Shown here one piece after another: positions 25,059-32,295 of a DNA stretch of 55,836 nt. The notes under the pieces were generated by a model, which was given only the letters and a program-made list of their open reading frames with translations, was not told the origin of the DNA and made no database searches. A program made the translations under genes and the position numbers. Numbering within the stretch: the first letter of the stretch is position 1; every line of letters begins with the position of its first letter. The DNA is from Ascidiaceihabitans sp029251465 (GTDB taxonomy: Bacteria; Pseudomonadota; Alphaproteobacteria; Rhodobacterales; Rhodobacteraceae), in the NCBI RefSeq assembly GCF_042932805.1, contig NZ_CP170634.1, positions 1 through 55,836 of the forward strand. The letters run 5' to 3'.

Positions 25059-26452
25059 CACAGGATTTATACGGCCTGCCCGTAAGCCACGCAGACAAGG
25101 CCACGCTGCAAGCCATCGATGATTTCATTCACGGATTTATCGGATTTGAGCCAAAGGCCACCAACGTCATGGCCGCCGCCGCACAGGCACCTGAGTGCTG
25201 TCTTGCCAATGCCTATACCGCAATGTTGTGGATGATGCTTGAGGCCCCGATTGCGCCACAAAAAGCAGAACCATTTCTGGCGCTCGCAGAGGCAAAAATA
25301 GACACTGTTACGCCCCGGGAACGCATGTTTGTGCAGGCAATTCGCCTTTGGGCAAACGGGGACGTACCGGGATGCATCAAGCAGTGCGACGAGATTTTAA
25401 CGGATCATCCGCGTGACATGGCGACGCTGAAGCTTGGACAGTACCACACGTTCAACATCGGTGATTTTCCCGCGATGTTGCGGCTTGCGCTCAAGTGTTT
25501 GCCTGCGGCTGACGACATCCCCTACGTACACGGCATGGTTGCATTTGGATATGAGGAATGCCACCTCTTGGATCACGCAGAAACGGCAGCGCGCTGTGCA
25601 ATGTCGTTGCGCCACGACGAACCTTGGGCCCACCACGCCCTTGCGCATATTCTTTTGACTCGCGGCCAAGTCAACGAAGGCATCGCATTTCTAGAAAGCG
25701 TTGCGGACACATGGTCGAACCTCAATTCGTTCATGCACAGTCACAACTGGTGGCACCTTGCGTTGTTCTACATCAGCGCGGGCCGGCACGATGATGTGCG
25801 CGCTGCATACGACACCCACGTGTGGGGTTTGGCCAAGGATTATAGCCAAGACCAAGTTGGTGCCGCCTCGCTTCTGGCCCGCATGGATTTCGCGGGGATT
25901 GATGTTGGTGATCGCTGGAACGACGTCGCGGACCATATTGCAGAGCGGGGCGCGGATACCGTCAGCCCATTTCTGACGTTACAATATCTTTACGCCTTGG
26001 GACGGGCCCAGCGACCGGAATCCGAAGGTTTGCTTACCGCAATCGAAGACCGCGCGATGGATGAAACGCAACACGACTGGAAGGTCTGGCGTGATGTCAC
26101 TGTTTGGGCAGCACACGGAATTGCAGCGCACGCAGCAGAAGACTGGGAAGACGCGATTAGGTTCTTGGGCAAATCGCTTCCCCGTCTGGCTGAATGTGGG
26201 GGCAGTCACGCGCAACGCGACCTATTTGAACAAATCCACCTTGATGCCTTGATCCAGTCCGGCCAATCCGCCCGCGCACAACAAGTTTTAGAAATGCGCC
26301 GAACTTATGATCCCGACGGCGTGCCCCTGAATTTGATGTTGGCCGAAGTGTACGATCAAGCTGGCCTGCCGTCTTTAGCAGCACCCGCCAAAACGCGCGC
26401 CGAACAAATGAGAGCAACCCATCGCACTGTCCCCGCGGGGACAGTTCACTAA
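25055..26452 (+). CDS. TTC38-like tetratricopeptide-repeat protein
   Basis: From the ATG at 25055 (ATGA overlap with the hydrolase) this is a 465-residue helical-repeat protein of the TTC38 group, widespread in bacteria and eukaryotes and of unknown biochemistry. The diagnostic stretch is HSHNWWHLALFYISAGRHDDV (near residue 230), preceded by EPWAHHALAHIL. It is probably a protein-interaction scaffold. The last residues ...TVPAGTVH are encoded by a parS-like palindrome (26426-26445), so the 3' end has a double role. It ends the amidase gene run and converges on parB across a hairpin. Confidence 0.85.
   Translation: MTQDLYGLPVSHADKATLQAIDDFIHGFIGFEPKATNVMAAAAQAPECCLANAYTAMLWMMLEAPIAPQKAEPFLALAEAKIDTVTPRERMFVQAIRLWANGDVPGCIKQCDEILTDHPRDMATLKLGQYHTFNIGDFPAMLRLALKCLPAADDIPYVHGMVAFGYEECHLLDHAETAARCAMSLRHDEPWAHHALAHILLTRGQVNEGIAFLESVADTWSNLNSFMHSHNWWHLALFYISAGRHDDVRAAYDTHVWGLAKDYSQDQVGAASLLARMDFAGIDVGDRWNDVADHIAERGADTVSPFLTLQYLYALGRAQRPESEGLLTAIEDRAMDETQHDWKVWRDVTVWAAHGIAAHAAEDWEDAIRFLGKSLPRLAECGGSHAQRDLFEQIHLDALIQSGQSARAQQVLEMRRTYDPDGVPLNLMLAEVYDQAGLPSLAAPAKTRAEQMRATHRTVPAGTVH
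26426..26445. repeat. parS-like palindrome 1 (within the TPR gene 3' end)
   Basis: ACTGTCCCCGCGGGGACAGT is a perfect 20-bp palindrome containing the 16-bp core TGTCCCCGCGGGGACA shared with three other sites in the adjacent partition genes. It lies in the last codons of the TPR gene and is read there as Val-Pro-Ala-Gly-Thr. It is a probable ParB binding site. Confidence 0.8.
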
Positions 26453-26458
26453 AGGTCT

Positions 26459-26500
26459 GTAAAAGCAGGCTCTAAACGCCAAGTTAGAGACTGCTTTTAC
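26459..26500. terminator. Bidirectional terminator between the TPR gene and parB
   Basis: GTAAAAGCAG (26459-26468) pairs with CTGCTTTTAC (26491-26500), and the inner GCTCTAA/TTAGAGA extends the stem after one mismatch. The stem contains the parB stop codon (TTA, 26497-26499). The A/T-rich stem base (AAAA/TTTT) suits intrinsic termination in both directions. Confidence 0.75.
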
Positions 26501-27555
26501 TTGCGCAACTGATCCAACAACGCACGAACTGCCGCTTCTAATTTGCGCGGGTCAACTGCGCCAAAGTTGCGATCCAACTGGATTTCGAACCGCCCATCAG
26601 TCGCCGTGCATTTGGCAACACCTTCGGGTTGGTTCAGCTTGAACGTCGTGCGCGCTGATCCTGTAACGGTCTTTGGCAACGTTGCCTTTGGCGCTTTTTT
26701 GACCAAGGCAGATGCAAGAATTTGCACCTCTTCCTCGGAAGTGCGCTCAGGGTGCGCCCGCAATACGGACGTGATCTGCCCCATCAACTTTGGATCACTC
26801 TCTAATGCTTTAACCAGCTTTAGACCCAATGCGCGCGGGATCGATTCTGCGTGTTTTAGATCCCCGCCCAGACTGTGCACAAGTACCGCGAAATGGCGAA
26901 TGTAACTCCGCTTTTGACGACCGGCAGAGGCAAAGAGAATCTCAACCGCATCCCTAGCCGTCACACCATCGGTACGCTTGGCATAGGACAGCGCGAGCCC
27001 CGCCATCTCGGCAAATGAAATATCACGGCGCACAAGGTTTTCATCGACCATACGGCGATAAAGCTGATCCAACTGCACACCTTTGGCCTGCAACGCCGCA
27101 GGGATTTTTGCGTACCGGTCATCACCCGTCTCAGCCAACAATTCCTTGTAGGCAGACAGGCGACGAAAGCCTTGGATCAACTCATACCCCTGCCCTGTGT
27201 CCTCAACATGGATCGGGTTTGACAAACCGACCGCCACAATCGAGGCCTTCAATTCTTCTAGCTCGGGATCAACGCCAGCCGCGCGGTCACGCACCAATTT
27301 CGACGTGCGCACATGTTCCAATGATACACGCGCGACAATGGCACCATCCTTTTTCAGCGCCACGTATTCATGCGCAAGACGATCATTCTCGGCGCGAATC
27401 GCCGCCTCTGCTGTCTGGCGCTGTTCTAGCGCAGCAGCATTCTCCGAGATCGCCGAAGCCATTGGCCCACGCCGCGTCTCAGCCTCAGGTGTCCCCGCGG
27501 GGACATCCGTGTCATCCGTATCAAAATTGATGTCGAAAACGCGTCGCTTGCTCAT
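26497..27555 (-). CDS. parB: ParB-family chromosome/plasmid partition protein
   Basis: This 352-residue centromere-binding protein of a type Ia partition system has an N-terminal arm of about 55 residues, then the ParB/Srx-like CTP-binding domain. That domain contains the box LEELKASIVAVGLSNPIHV and QGFRRLSAYKEL (the G-x-x-R-R motif), and a helix-turn-helix region follows (about 180-230). It should bind the TGTCCCCGCGGGGACA palindromes around this locus, spread or clamp on DNA, and be moved by ParA. Its start overlaps the parA stop by 4 bases (ATGA on the minus strand). A copy of the palindrome lies inside its own 5' coding region, giving DVPAGTPE. A hairpin spans its stop codon. Confidence 0.93.
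   Translation of the reverse strand: MSKRRVFDINFDTDDTDVPAGTPEAETRRGPMASAISENAAALEQRQTAEAAIRAENDRLAHEYVALKKDGAIVARVSLEHVRTSKLVRDRAAGVDPELEELKASIVAVGLSNPIHVEDTGQGYELIQGFRRLSAYKELLAETGDDRYAKIPAALQAKGVQLDQLYRRMVDENLVRRDISFAEMAGLALSYAKRTDGVTARDAVEILFASAGRQKRSYIRHFAVLVHSLGGDLKHAESIPRALGLKLVKALESDPKLMGQITSVLRAHPERTSEEEVQILASALVKKAPKATLPKTVTGSARTTFKLNQPEGVAKCTATDGRFEIQLDRNFGAVDPRKLEAAVRALLDQLRK
27490..27505. repeat. parS-like palindrome 2 (within parB)
   Basis: A perfect copy of TGTCCCCGCGGGGACA near the 5' end of parB, translated there as Val-Pro-Ala-Gly-Thr in the variable N-terminal arm. It is identical in core sequence to the sites at 26428 and 27861. Confidence 0.85.
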
Positions 27556-28856
27556 GCCTCATCCTCCATCTGCTGCCATGCCGAAACCAGATTATCGCGA
27601 AATTCTTCGTATGCCCGATCAAACGATCCACGCGCCCGTCGCCAGGTTTCCCGTGTCATATCACGGTAATCGCTCTCGTAAATCGACGACAAAAACCGGC
27701 CTGATTGTTCAACCGCGCGGGTCATTTCAATGGGATGTTCCGTCAACCGGTCACCGAATACCTTGCCAAACGCAGCCTGCATTGCCTTGTGCAAATCGTT
27801 GTTCGGCTCGAACCGCGTCAGCATGAACCGCAGATCCAAAAACGCTTTGGGCAAGTTCATTGTCCCCGCGGGGACAAGCCCGTTAAAGCGGCTCAGATCC
27901 TCCAGCGCCTCTGCCAGCTGACCAATGAACGACGTGGTCGAATCGTATTCCCAATAGCCGGGACCCGACGGAATATAGAGCACATCCGCCGCGAACACCG
28001 CGTTCATCGATTGATAGCCAATCGCAGGCGGACAATCGAAAACGATCAGGTCATAAGCGTCCGCTGGCAGTTGATCCAGAAACCGCGACACAGCCGCAAA
28101 GAACGACCATTCGGGATTAAGGTGACGATATTGCGCCGACGCAAATTCAACAAAAGCAGCATTCGCACAGCTGGGGACAATGTCGATCGTTGGCCAGTTG
28201 GTTGGCTTGATGAAATCCGAGGCCCGCAGATCAGTCAAACCCATGTCCGTGATCGCAGCAGGTAGGCGGCGTTGGGGCAGGGCGGCACCGCTCTCGGCAC
28301 CGCTGGCAGAGGAATTCATCCGGTCCGTTTCGACAGCAAGATCACGCGCCATGATGCCCCAAACCGTGTATTCTTCGGCGACGTCATTCAGGCCCATCGA
28401 ATGGCTCAGCGTTGCTTGCGGATCAAAGTCGACACACAACACGCGATACCCATCAAGGGCCGCGGCATGGGCAAAATGCAGCGCGACGGTCGACTTGCCG
28501 GCCCCCCCCTTAAAGTTGGCAATCGCAGCGCGGATCGCGCGTTTTCCAGCCGGGCGTTCTGGCATCAAGGACTTGCGGTTCACCTTAAGGCGACGGCGCA
28601 ATTCGTTGATCTCTTCCAGAGTGTACCAGCGCTGGCGCCCGTCTTCTTCGACAATGCCTTGGGGAAGCGACGGATCGGCCGCCAACCGTCCGCGCAACGT
28701 CGACTGGTTTACTTTGAAAATCAGTTCCGCAACTTCCCAACTGCTGAACCTGCGCAGTGTTTTTTCGCTCTCGGGCGAGAATGTTTGCTGGCGAATGAAC
28801 CCCTGCATTTTGAGGGATTGGGATTGAAGCCTTGCCAGATCTTGATGAGTAAACAT
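27552..28856 (-). CDS. parA: ParA-family partition ATPase (RepA-like)
   Basis: This 434-residue partition ATPase has the layout of alphaproteobacterial plasmid ParA/RepA proteins. The N-terminal ~110 residues form a MerR-like winged helix (SWEVAELIF...RWYTLEEINELRRRL) for operator binding, and the deviant Walker A K116GGAGKST follows. VLCVDFDPQATLSHSMG (A') and LIVFDCPPAIG (Walker B) complete the site. It forms gradients on nucleoid DNA that position ParB-bound replicons, and it usually represses its own operon. A parS-like site 20 bases upstream of its ATG could be the regulatory operator, and another lies inside its coding sequence (GLVPAGTMN). Confidence 0.94.
   Translation of the reverse strand: MFTHQDLARLQSQSLKMQGFIRQQTFSPESEKTLRRFSSWEVAELIFKVNQSTLRGRLAADPSLPQGIVEEDGRQRWYTLEEINELRRRLKVNRKSLMPERPAGKRAIRAAIANFKGGAGKSTVALHFAHAAALDGYRVLCVDFDPQATLSHSMGLNDVAEEYTVWGIMARDLAVETDRMNSSASGAESGAALPQRRLPAAITDMGLTDLRASDFIKPTNWPTIDIVPSCANAAFVEFASAQYRHLNPEWSFFAAVSRFLDQLPADAYDLIVFDCPPAIGYQSMNAVFAADVLYIPSGPGYWEYDSTTSFIGQLAEALEDLSRFNGLVPAGTMNLPKAFLDLRFMLTRFEPNNDLHKAMQAAFGKVFGDRLTEHPIEMTRAVEQSGRFLSSIYESDYRDMTRETWRRARGSFDRAYEEFRDNLVSAWQQMEDEA
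27861..27876. repeat. parS-like palindrome 3 (within parA)
   Basis: A perfect TGTCCCCGCGGGGACA inside parA, translated as Val-Pro-Ala-Gly-Thr in the C-terminal half of the ATPase. It is the same phase and peptide as in parB and the TPR gene. Confidence 0.85.
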
Positions 28857-28875
28857 GTGGTGCCTGCTGTTCTTT

Positions 28876-28891
28876 TGTCCCCGCGGGGACG
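28876..28891. repeat. parS-like palindrome 4 (upstream of parA)
   Basis: TGTCCCCGCGGGGACG matches the core at 15 of 16 positions. It lies 20-35 bases upstream of the parA ATG, between the promoter region and the RBS, so ParB or ParA binding there would affect parAB transcription. It is the only intergenic copy. Confidence 0.82.
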
Positions 28892-29364
28892 CTAATTGTG
28901 CCTTTTCTCTGATTTACGCTGATTAGGAGAAAAATGCAAAAGCGAATATGTTGAGGCCGAGAAGTAACGCGCGCAGGGAATCAACAAACCTGTATGTGAG
29001 GTAACATAAGTTGATCTGCGGAGTTCCGATTCGGCAAGGCCACTGAATTTTCCAGTGCAGCGCACTTGATATAGGGTGACAAGCTACAGCACGCCACTGC
29101 CTATTGGGGGACAATATGATCTCAATGGGGGACAGACAGAACGTCCCCCTATACCATTATTACCTATATTTCTTTTAGATTTGGGTTTTAGAGCTCTCTC
29201 AATAAAAGTGATCTCTTGACAGAATCGGACAAACGGACGCAAATCAGAGCCAAGAGATGAAAAGCGGCTAGAAACGCTCAATTGACATGATAAGTCACAT
29301 CCAGAGGCACCCTAGGTCATCGACAGTTTTGGCCAGCGGACAACATCACGAAACGAGGGCAGCT
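28892..29364. other. Probable replication origin region (oriV) between parA and the replication gene
   Basis: This ~470-bp non-coding stretch lies between divergent parA and the DnaA-like replication gene. It holds three copies of GGGGGAC: direct repeats GGGGGACA at 29106-29113 and 29127-29134, and the inverted GTCCCCC at 29143-29149. The second and third can form a hairpin. An AT-rich block follows (29150-29215), a typical melting site. A -35-like TTGACA occurs at 29216. GGGGACA is also the half-site of the parS-like palindrome. No consensus DnaA box was found. CTATCCACG at 29368 (7 of 9 positions) lies just inside the replication gene. Confidence 0.6.
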
Positions 29365-30051
29365 ATGCTATCCACGAAACCTGTTGGTCGTGGGGCACAG
29401 GCGCAGAAATACGATTTGTTAACCGCGCTTGGCACATTCGCCCTAGCGCAAGGTAAACATGAACAGCGCCGCGTTCTACGACTTATGACTTTGATCACTG
29501 CGCGCTACAATTGGGCGCGTGATGAACTGTCTGTGGGCCAACGCGAAATTGCGCGAATGTGGTCAGTCGACGAACGAACGGTAAAGCGCGAGATGGCGCA
29601 TTTGCGGGCGAAAGGTTGGCTTGTTGTCCGCCGTCAAGGCGCGCGGGGTCGCGTGACGCAATACAGCATGGATTTGGCCAAAATGCTTGCGGATACATCA
29701 GCGCACTGGGGGGCTGTTGGTCCCGACTTTGAATTGCGGATGTCCGAGAAGGATGCGCCAGCGGAAACCACCGTTGTGCCGTTGCCAGTGCGCGGCACGG
29801 TGACTGCGCCGGACCTGAGCAGTGGCACGGAATGGGCGCTGGCCCAAGGGGTGCTGCATGCGCAAGACGCAGGTCTTTATGCGTCGTGGATCAGTGCTTT
29901 GGTCCGTGAAGACAGGGCAGGGGGGCGGATCACATTGCGCGCGCCGTCACGGTTTCATGCAGCCTACGTGCAAAGCCACCTTGAGGCGCGTCTGCTGCGC
30001 ACCTGTCAAGAAATCGACGCGACCGTCAGCGAACTTAGAATCTCTTTCTGA
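29365..30051 (+). CDS. Plasmid replication initiator of the 'DnaA-like' class
   Basis: From the ATG at 29365 (RBS GAGGGC) this is a 228-residue protein. The N-terminal half carries a winged helix like that of replication initiators: WARDELSVGQREIARMW, then DERTVKREMAHLRAKGWL. The C-terminal ~75 residues (EWALAQGVLHAQDAGLYASWISALV, then RFHAAYVQSHLE) match DnaA domain I, with its conserved Trp and 'F-x-x-x-W/Y-V' pattern. The DnaA ATPase and DNA-binding domains are absent. This architecture next to parAB defines the DnaA-like replicons of Rhodobacteraceae. It presumably recruits DnaB through domain I while the winged helix binds the origin. An upstream ATG at 29287 would add 26 unconserved residues. 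Confidence 0.85.
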   Translation: MLSTKPVGRGAQAQKYDLLTALGTFALAQGKHEQRRVLRLMTLITARYNWARDELSVGQREIARMWSVDERTVKREMAHLRAKGWLVVRRQGARGRVTQYSMDLAKMLADTSAHWGAVGPDFELRMSEKDAPAETTVVPLPVRGTVTAPDLSSGTEWALAQGVLHAQDAGLYASWISALVREDRAGGRITLRAPSRFHAAYVQSHLEARLLRTCQEIDATVSELRISF

Positions 30052-30057
30052 AACGCA

Positions 30058-30090
30058 AAAGCCAGCGAGGGTACAAATCCCGCTGGCTTT
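30058..30090. terminator. Bidirectional terminator between the replication gene and cytochrome c gene
   Basis: AAAGCCAGCG (30058-30067) pairs perfectly with CGCTGGCTTT (30081-30090) across a 13-base loop, with A/T-rich flanks on both sides. It lies directly after the replication-gene stop and before the convergent cytochrome c stop at 30114. Confidence 0.85.
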
Positions 30091-30113
30091 AAAATTAGGT
30101 TCGACTTTTAAAA

Positions 30114-30575
30114 TTAGCCGTCTGTGCTGGCCGCGGCGTCGTCTTCAGCGGGTGCCGGACCAACGCTTGCCAGATAGGCTGCAACGTCTTCGCCACCTTT
30201 TTTCAGGCGGAAAGACATTTTGGATTTGGCTTTTTTGCTGTCCAAGAATGTTTGCAGGAATTTCTTAGGATCAACCACGTATTCGGCGATCAACGCTTCG
30301 TCCCAAACCAAACCAGCTTCGCCTGCGGCGATGATATCCTTGCCGTATTTGAACCCTTCGGTAGAACCCGCCGTGCGCCCGATGATCGCATACAAGTTCG
30401 GGCCTGATTTGCCGCCCTTCGCAATCACTTCGTCCGTGTCGGAAACGATCATGTGACAGGATTTGCATTTGCCAAAGACTTTTTCACCCGCTTCGGCATC
30501 CCCGGTCGAATGACCATCTGCAAAAGCAGGGGCTGCAAAACCAAGTGCGGTAAGAGTTAAAATAGTGCGGATCAT
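30114..30575 (-). CDS. Class I c-type cytochrome (c2-like)
   Basis: This 153-residue periplasmic cytochrome c has a signal peptide, MIRTILTLTALGFAAPAFA, cleaved before DGHST. The haem motif is C37-K-S-C40-H41, and the axial methionine is probably in KSKMSFRLKK near the C-terminus. The central GPNLYAIIGRTAGSTEGFKYG is typical of c2/c550-type electron carriers of alphaproteobacteria. A low-complexity acidic/alanine tail (PAEDDAAASTDG) ends it. It may carry electrons between bc1 and oxidases or from periplasmic dehydrogenases. It could also serve the PuuD, Rieske or molybdenum enzymes in this window, but nothing in the sequence ties it to them. Confidence 0.9.
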   Translation of the reverse strand: MIRTILTLTALGFAAPAFADGHSTGDAEAGEKVFGKCKSCHMIVSDTDEVIAKGGKSGPNLYAIIGRTAGSTEGFKYGKDIIAAGEAGLVWDEALIAEYVVDPKKFLQTFLDSKKAKSKMSFRLKKGGEDVAAYLASVGPAPAEDDAAASTDG

Positions 30576-30750
30576 TGACCGTCTCCCTAAATGTTCAAAT
30601 CATAACGTATTCCGATTAAAAAGAAATCAACACTCAATTTCTTGCGAGCACGACTTTCGAGGCAAAGTTGGGTGACATTTGGTGTATTTTTGCTGATCCC
30701 CTTGCACCCGCCGCGGTGCCCTGATTGACTAAGCCGGTAGCAATTAAAGC

Positions 30751-32295
30751 ATGGGTAGTATGACTGAAACGCCGTTGGATCTGTTTATCATTGGCGGCGG
30801 CATCAACGGGTGCGGGATCGCGCGGGATGCCGCTGGTCGTGGCTTGTCCGTGGCTTTGGCAGAGCAGGGCGATCTGGGCGGCGCGACGTCTTCGGCGTCA
30901 ACCAAACTGTTTCACGGCGGTTTGCGCTATCTGGAGTTTTTTGAATTCGGGCTGGTAAAATCTGCGCTGACCGAACGCGAAGTGTTGTTGAACGCCATGC
31001 CGCATATTTCCTGGCCCATGCGATTTGTGCTGCCCTACAGCGCGGACATGCGGTTCGAAAGTGACACGCCAACCTCGCGTCTGTTGTCTTGGGTGATGCC
31101 TTGGATGAAAGGACGCCGCCCTGCGTGGCTGATCCGTTTGGGGTTGTTCTTGTACGACCATTTGGGCGGGCGCAAAATTCTGCCCGCAACCACGACCTTG
31201 GATTTGCGCAGCGCCCCCGAGGGCAAACCGCTGCAAAAGCGCTTTGAAAAAGCCTATGAATATTCCGACTGCTGGGTCGAGGATTCCCGCCTTGTGATGC
31301 TGAATGCGCGTGACGCTGAACAGCGCGGCGCACAGATTTTGACCCGCTGTCGGGTGACGTCCGCGCGCCGTGTTGGCCAGCTTTGGGAGATCGAGACCGA
31401 AGCCGGTTTGTTTCGCGCGCGAAACATTGTGAACGCAGGCGGGCCGTGGGTTGCTGACATTCTAAGCGGTGTCCTGCATCAAAACAGCCCCGCCGGCGTG
31501 CGCCTTGTGCGTGGCAGCCATATCGTGACCGAACGCTTGTACGATCACGACAAGTGCTATTTCTTTCAAGGCACTGACGGGCGGATCATTTTTGCCATTC
31601 CTTACGAACAGGACTTTACGTTAATCGGCACCACCGATGCGGACCACGATGACCCTCACCAAAGCCCTGAAATCACCGATCAGGAACGCGATTATCTGTG
31701 CCGGTTCGCCTCTGAATATTTCGCCAAACCCGTGACGCCGCAGGATGTGGTGTGGACCTACTCGGGGGTGCGGCCGCTGTATGATGATGGCGCCGCATCT
31801 GCCACGGCCGCCACGCGGGACTACGTTTTGGATTTAGACACCAACGGGGCGCCTTTGCTCAGCGTTTTTGGCGGAAAAATCACGACCTATCGCAAACTTG
31901 CACAGCAGGCTTTGGCCAAGCTTGATCTGGGCGAAGACTGGACCGCTGGCGTGCCTTTGCCCGGCGGCGATTTCCCTGTCGACGGGGTTGCGGATCTGAG
32001 TGCGGGATTGCAACGCGACTATCCGTTTGTGAGCGAAAAATGGGCGGCGCGTTTGGTGCGCGCCTACGGAACCGAAGCGCGTGACATTCTGGGCGAGGCC
32101 AAAGCGGCGACCGATCTGGGCATCGATTTCGGCGCGACGCTTACGGGCGCAGAATTGCGTTGGATGATCGAACGTGAATACGTGCACACCGCTGAAGACG
32201 CGGTGTGGCGGCGCACAAAATTGGGCCTGCGCCTGACCAAAGACCAGATCGCGACCATTGATAAATGGATCAAAGACCAAGGGGCAACGCCATGA
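30751..32295 (+). CDS. glpD: Glycerol-3-phosphate dehydrogenase, FAD-dependent (GlpD)
   Basis: GlpD oxidises sn-glycerol-3-phosphate to dihydroxyacetone phosphate at the membrane and reduces quinone. The 514-residue protein begins with the FAD-binding motif LFIIGGGINGCGIARDAAGRG, then GGATSSASTKLFHGGLRYLE, the family signature. The C-terminal region has the DAO-C cap (GLDFGATLTGAE-like, then AVWRRTKLGL). The start is at 30751 or at ATG 30760, three codons later, and the RBS does not decide. Its stop overlaps the glpK start (ATGA), so the two form a coupled operon. No GlpF or GlpR is adjacent. Confidence 0.94.
   Translation: MGSMTETPLDLFIIGGGINGCGIARDAAGRGLSVALAEQGDLGGATSSASTKLFHGGLRYLEFFEFGLVKSALTEREVLLNAMPHISWPMRFVLPYSADMRFESDTPTSRLLSWVMPWMKGRRPAWLIRLGLFLYDHLGGRKILPATTTLDLRSAPEGKPLQKRFEKAYEYSDCWVEDSRLVMLNARDAEQRGAQILTRCRVTSARRVGQLWEIETEAGLFRARNIVNAGGPWVADILSGVLHQNSPAGVRLVRGSHIVTERLYDHDKCYFFQGTDGRIIFAIPYEQDFTLIGTTDADHDDPHQSPEITDQERDYLCRFASEYFAKPVTPQDVVWTYSGVRPLYDDGAASATAATRDYVLDLDTNGAPLLSVFGGKITTYRKLAQQALAKLDLGEDWTAGVPLPGGDFPVDGVADLSAGLQRDYPFVSEKWAARLVRAYGTEARDILGEAKAATDLGIDFGATLTGAELRWMIEREYVHTAEDAVWRRTKLGLRLTKDQIATIDKWIKDQGATP

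Noticed and set aside
26426..26445. GC-rich palindrome read as a rho-independent terminator
   Set aside because: The same 16-bp core recurs three more times in and before parAB, including inside genes, and has no T-run, so a protein-binding site fits better. A separate AT-flanked hairpin follows at 26459-26500.
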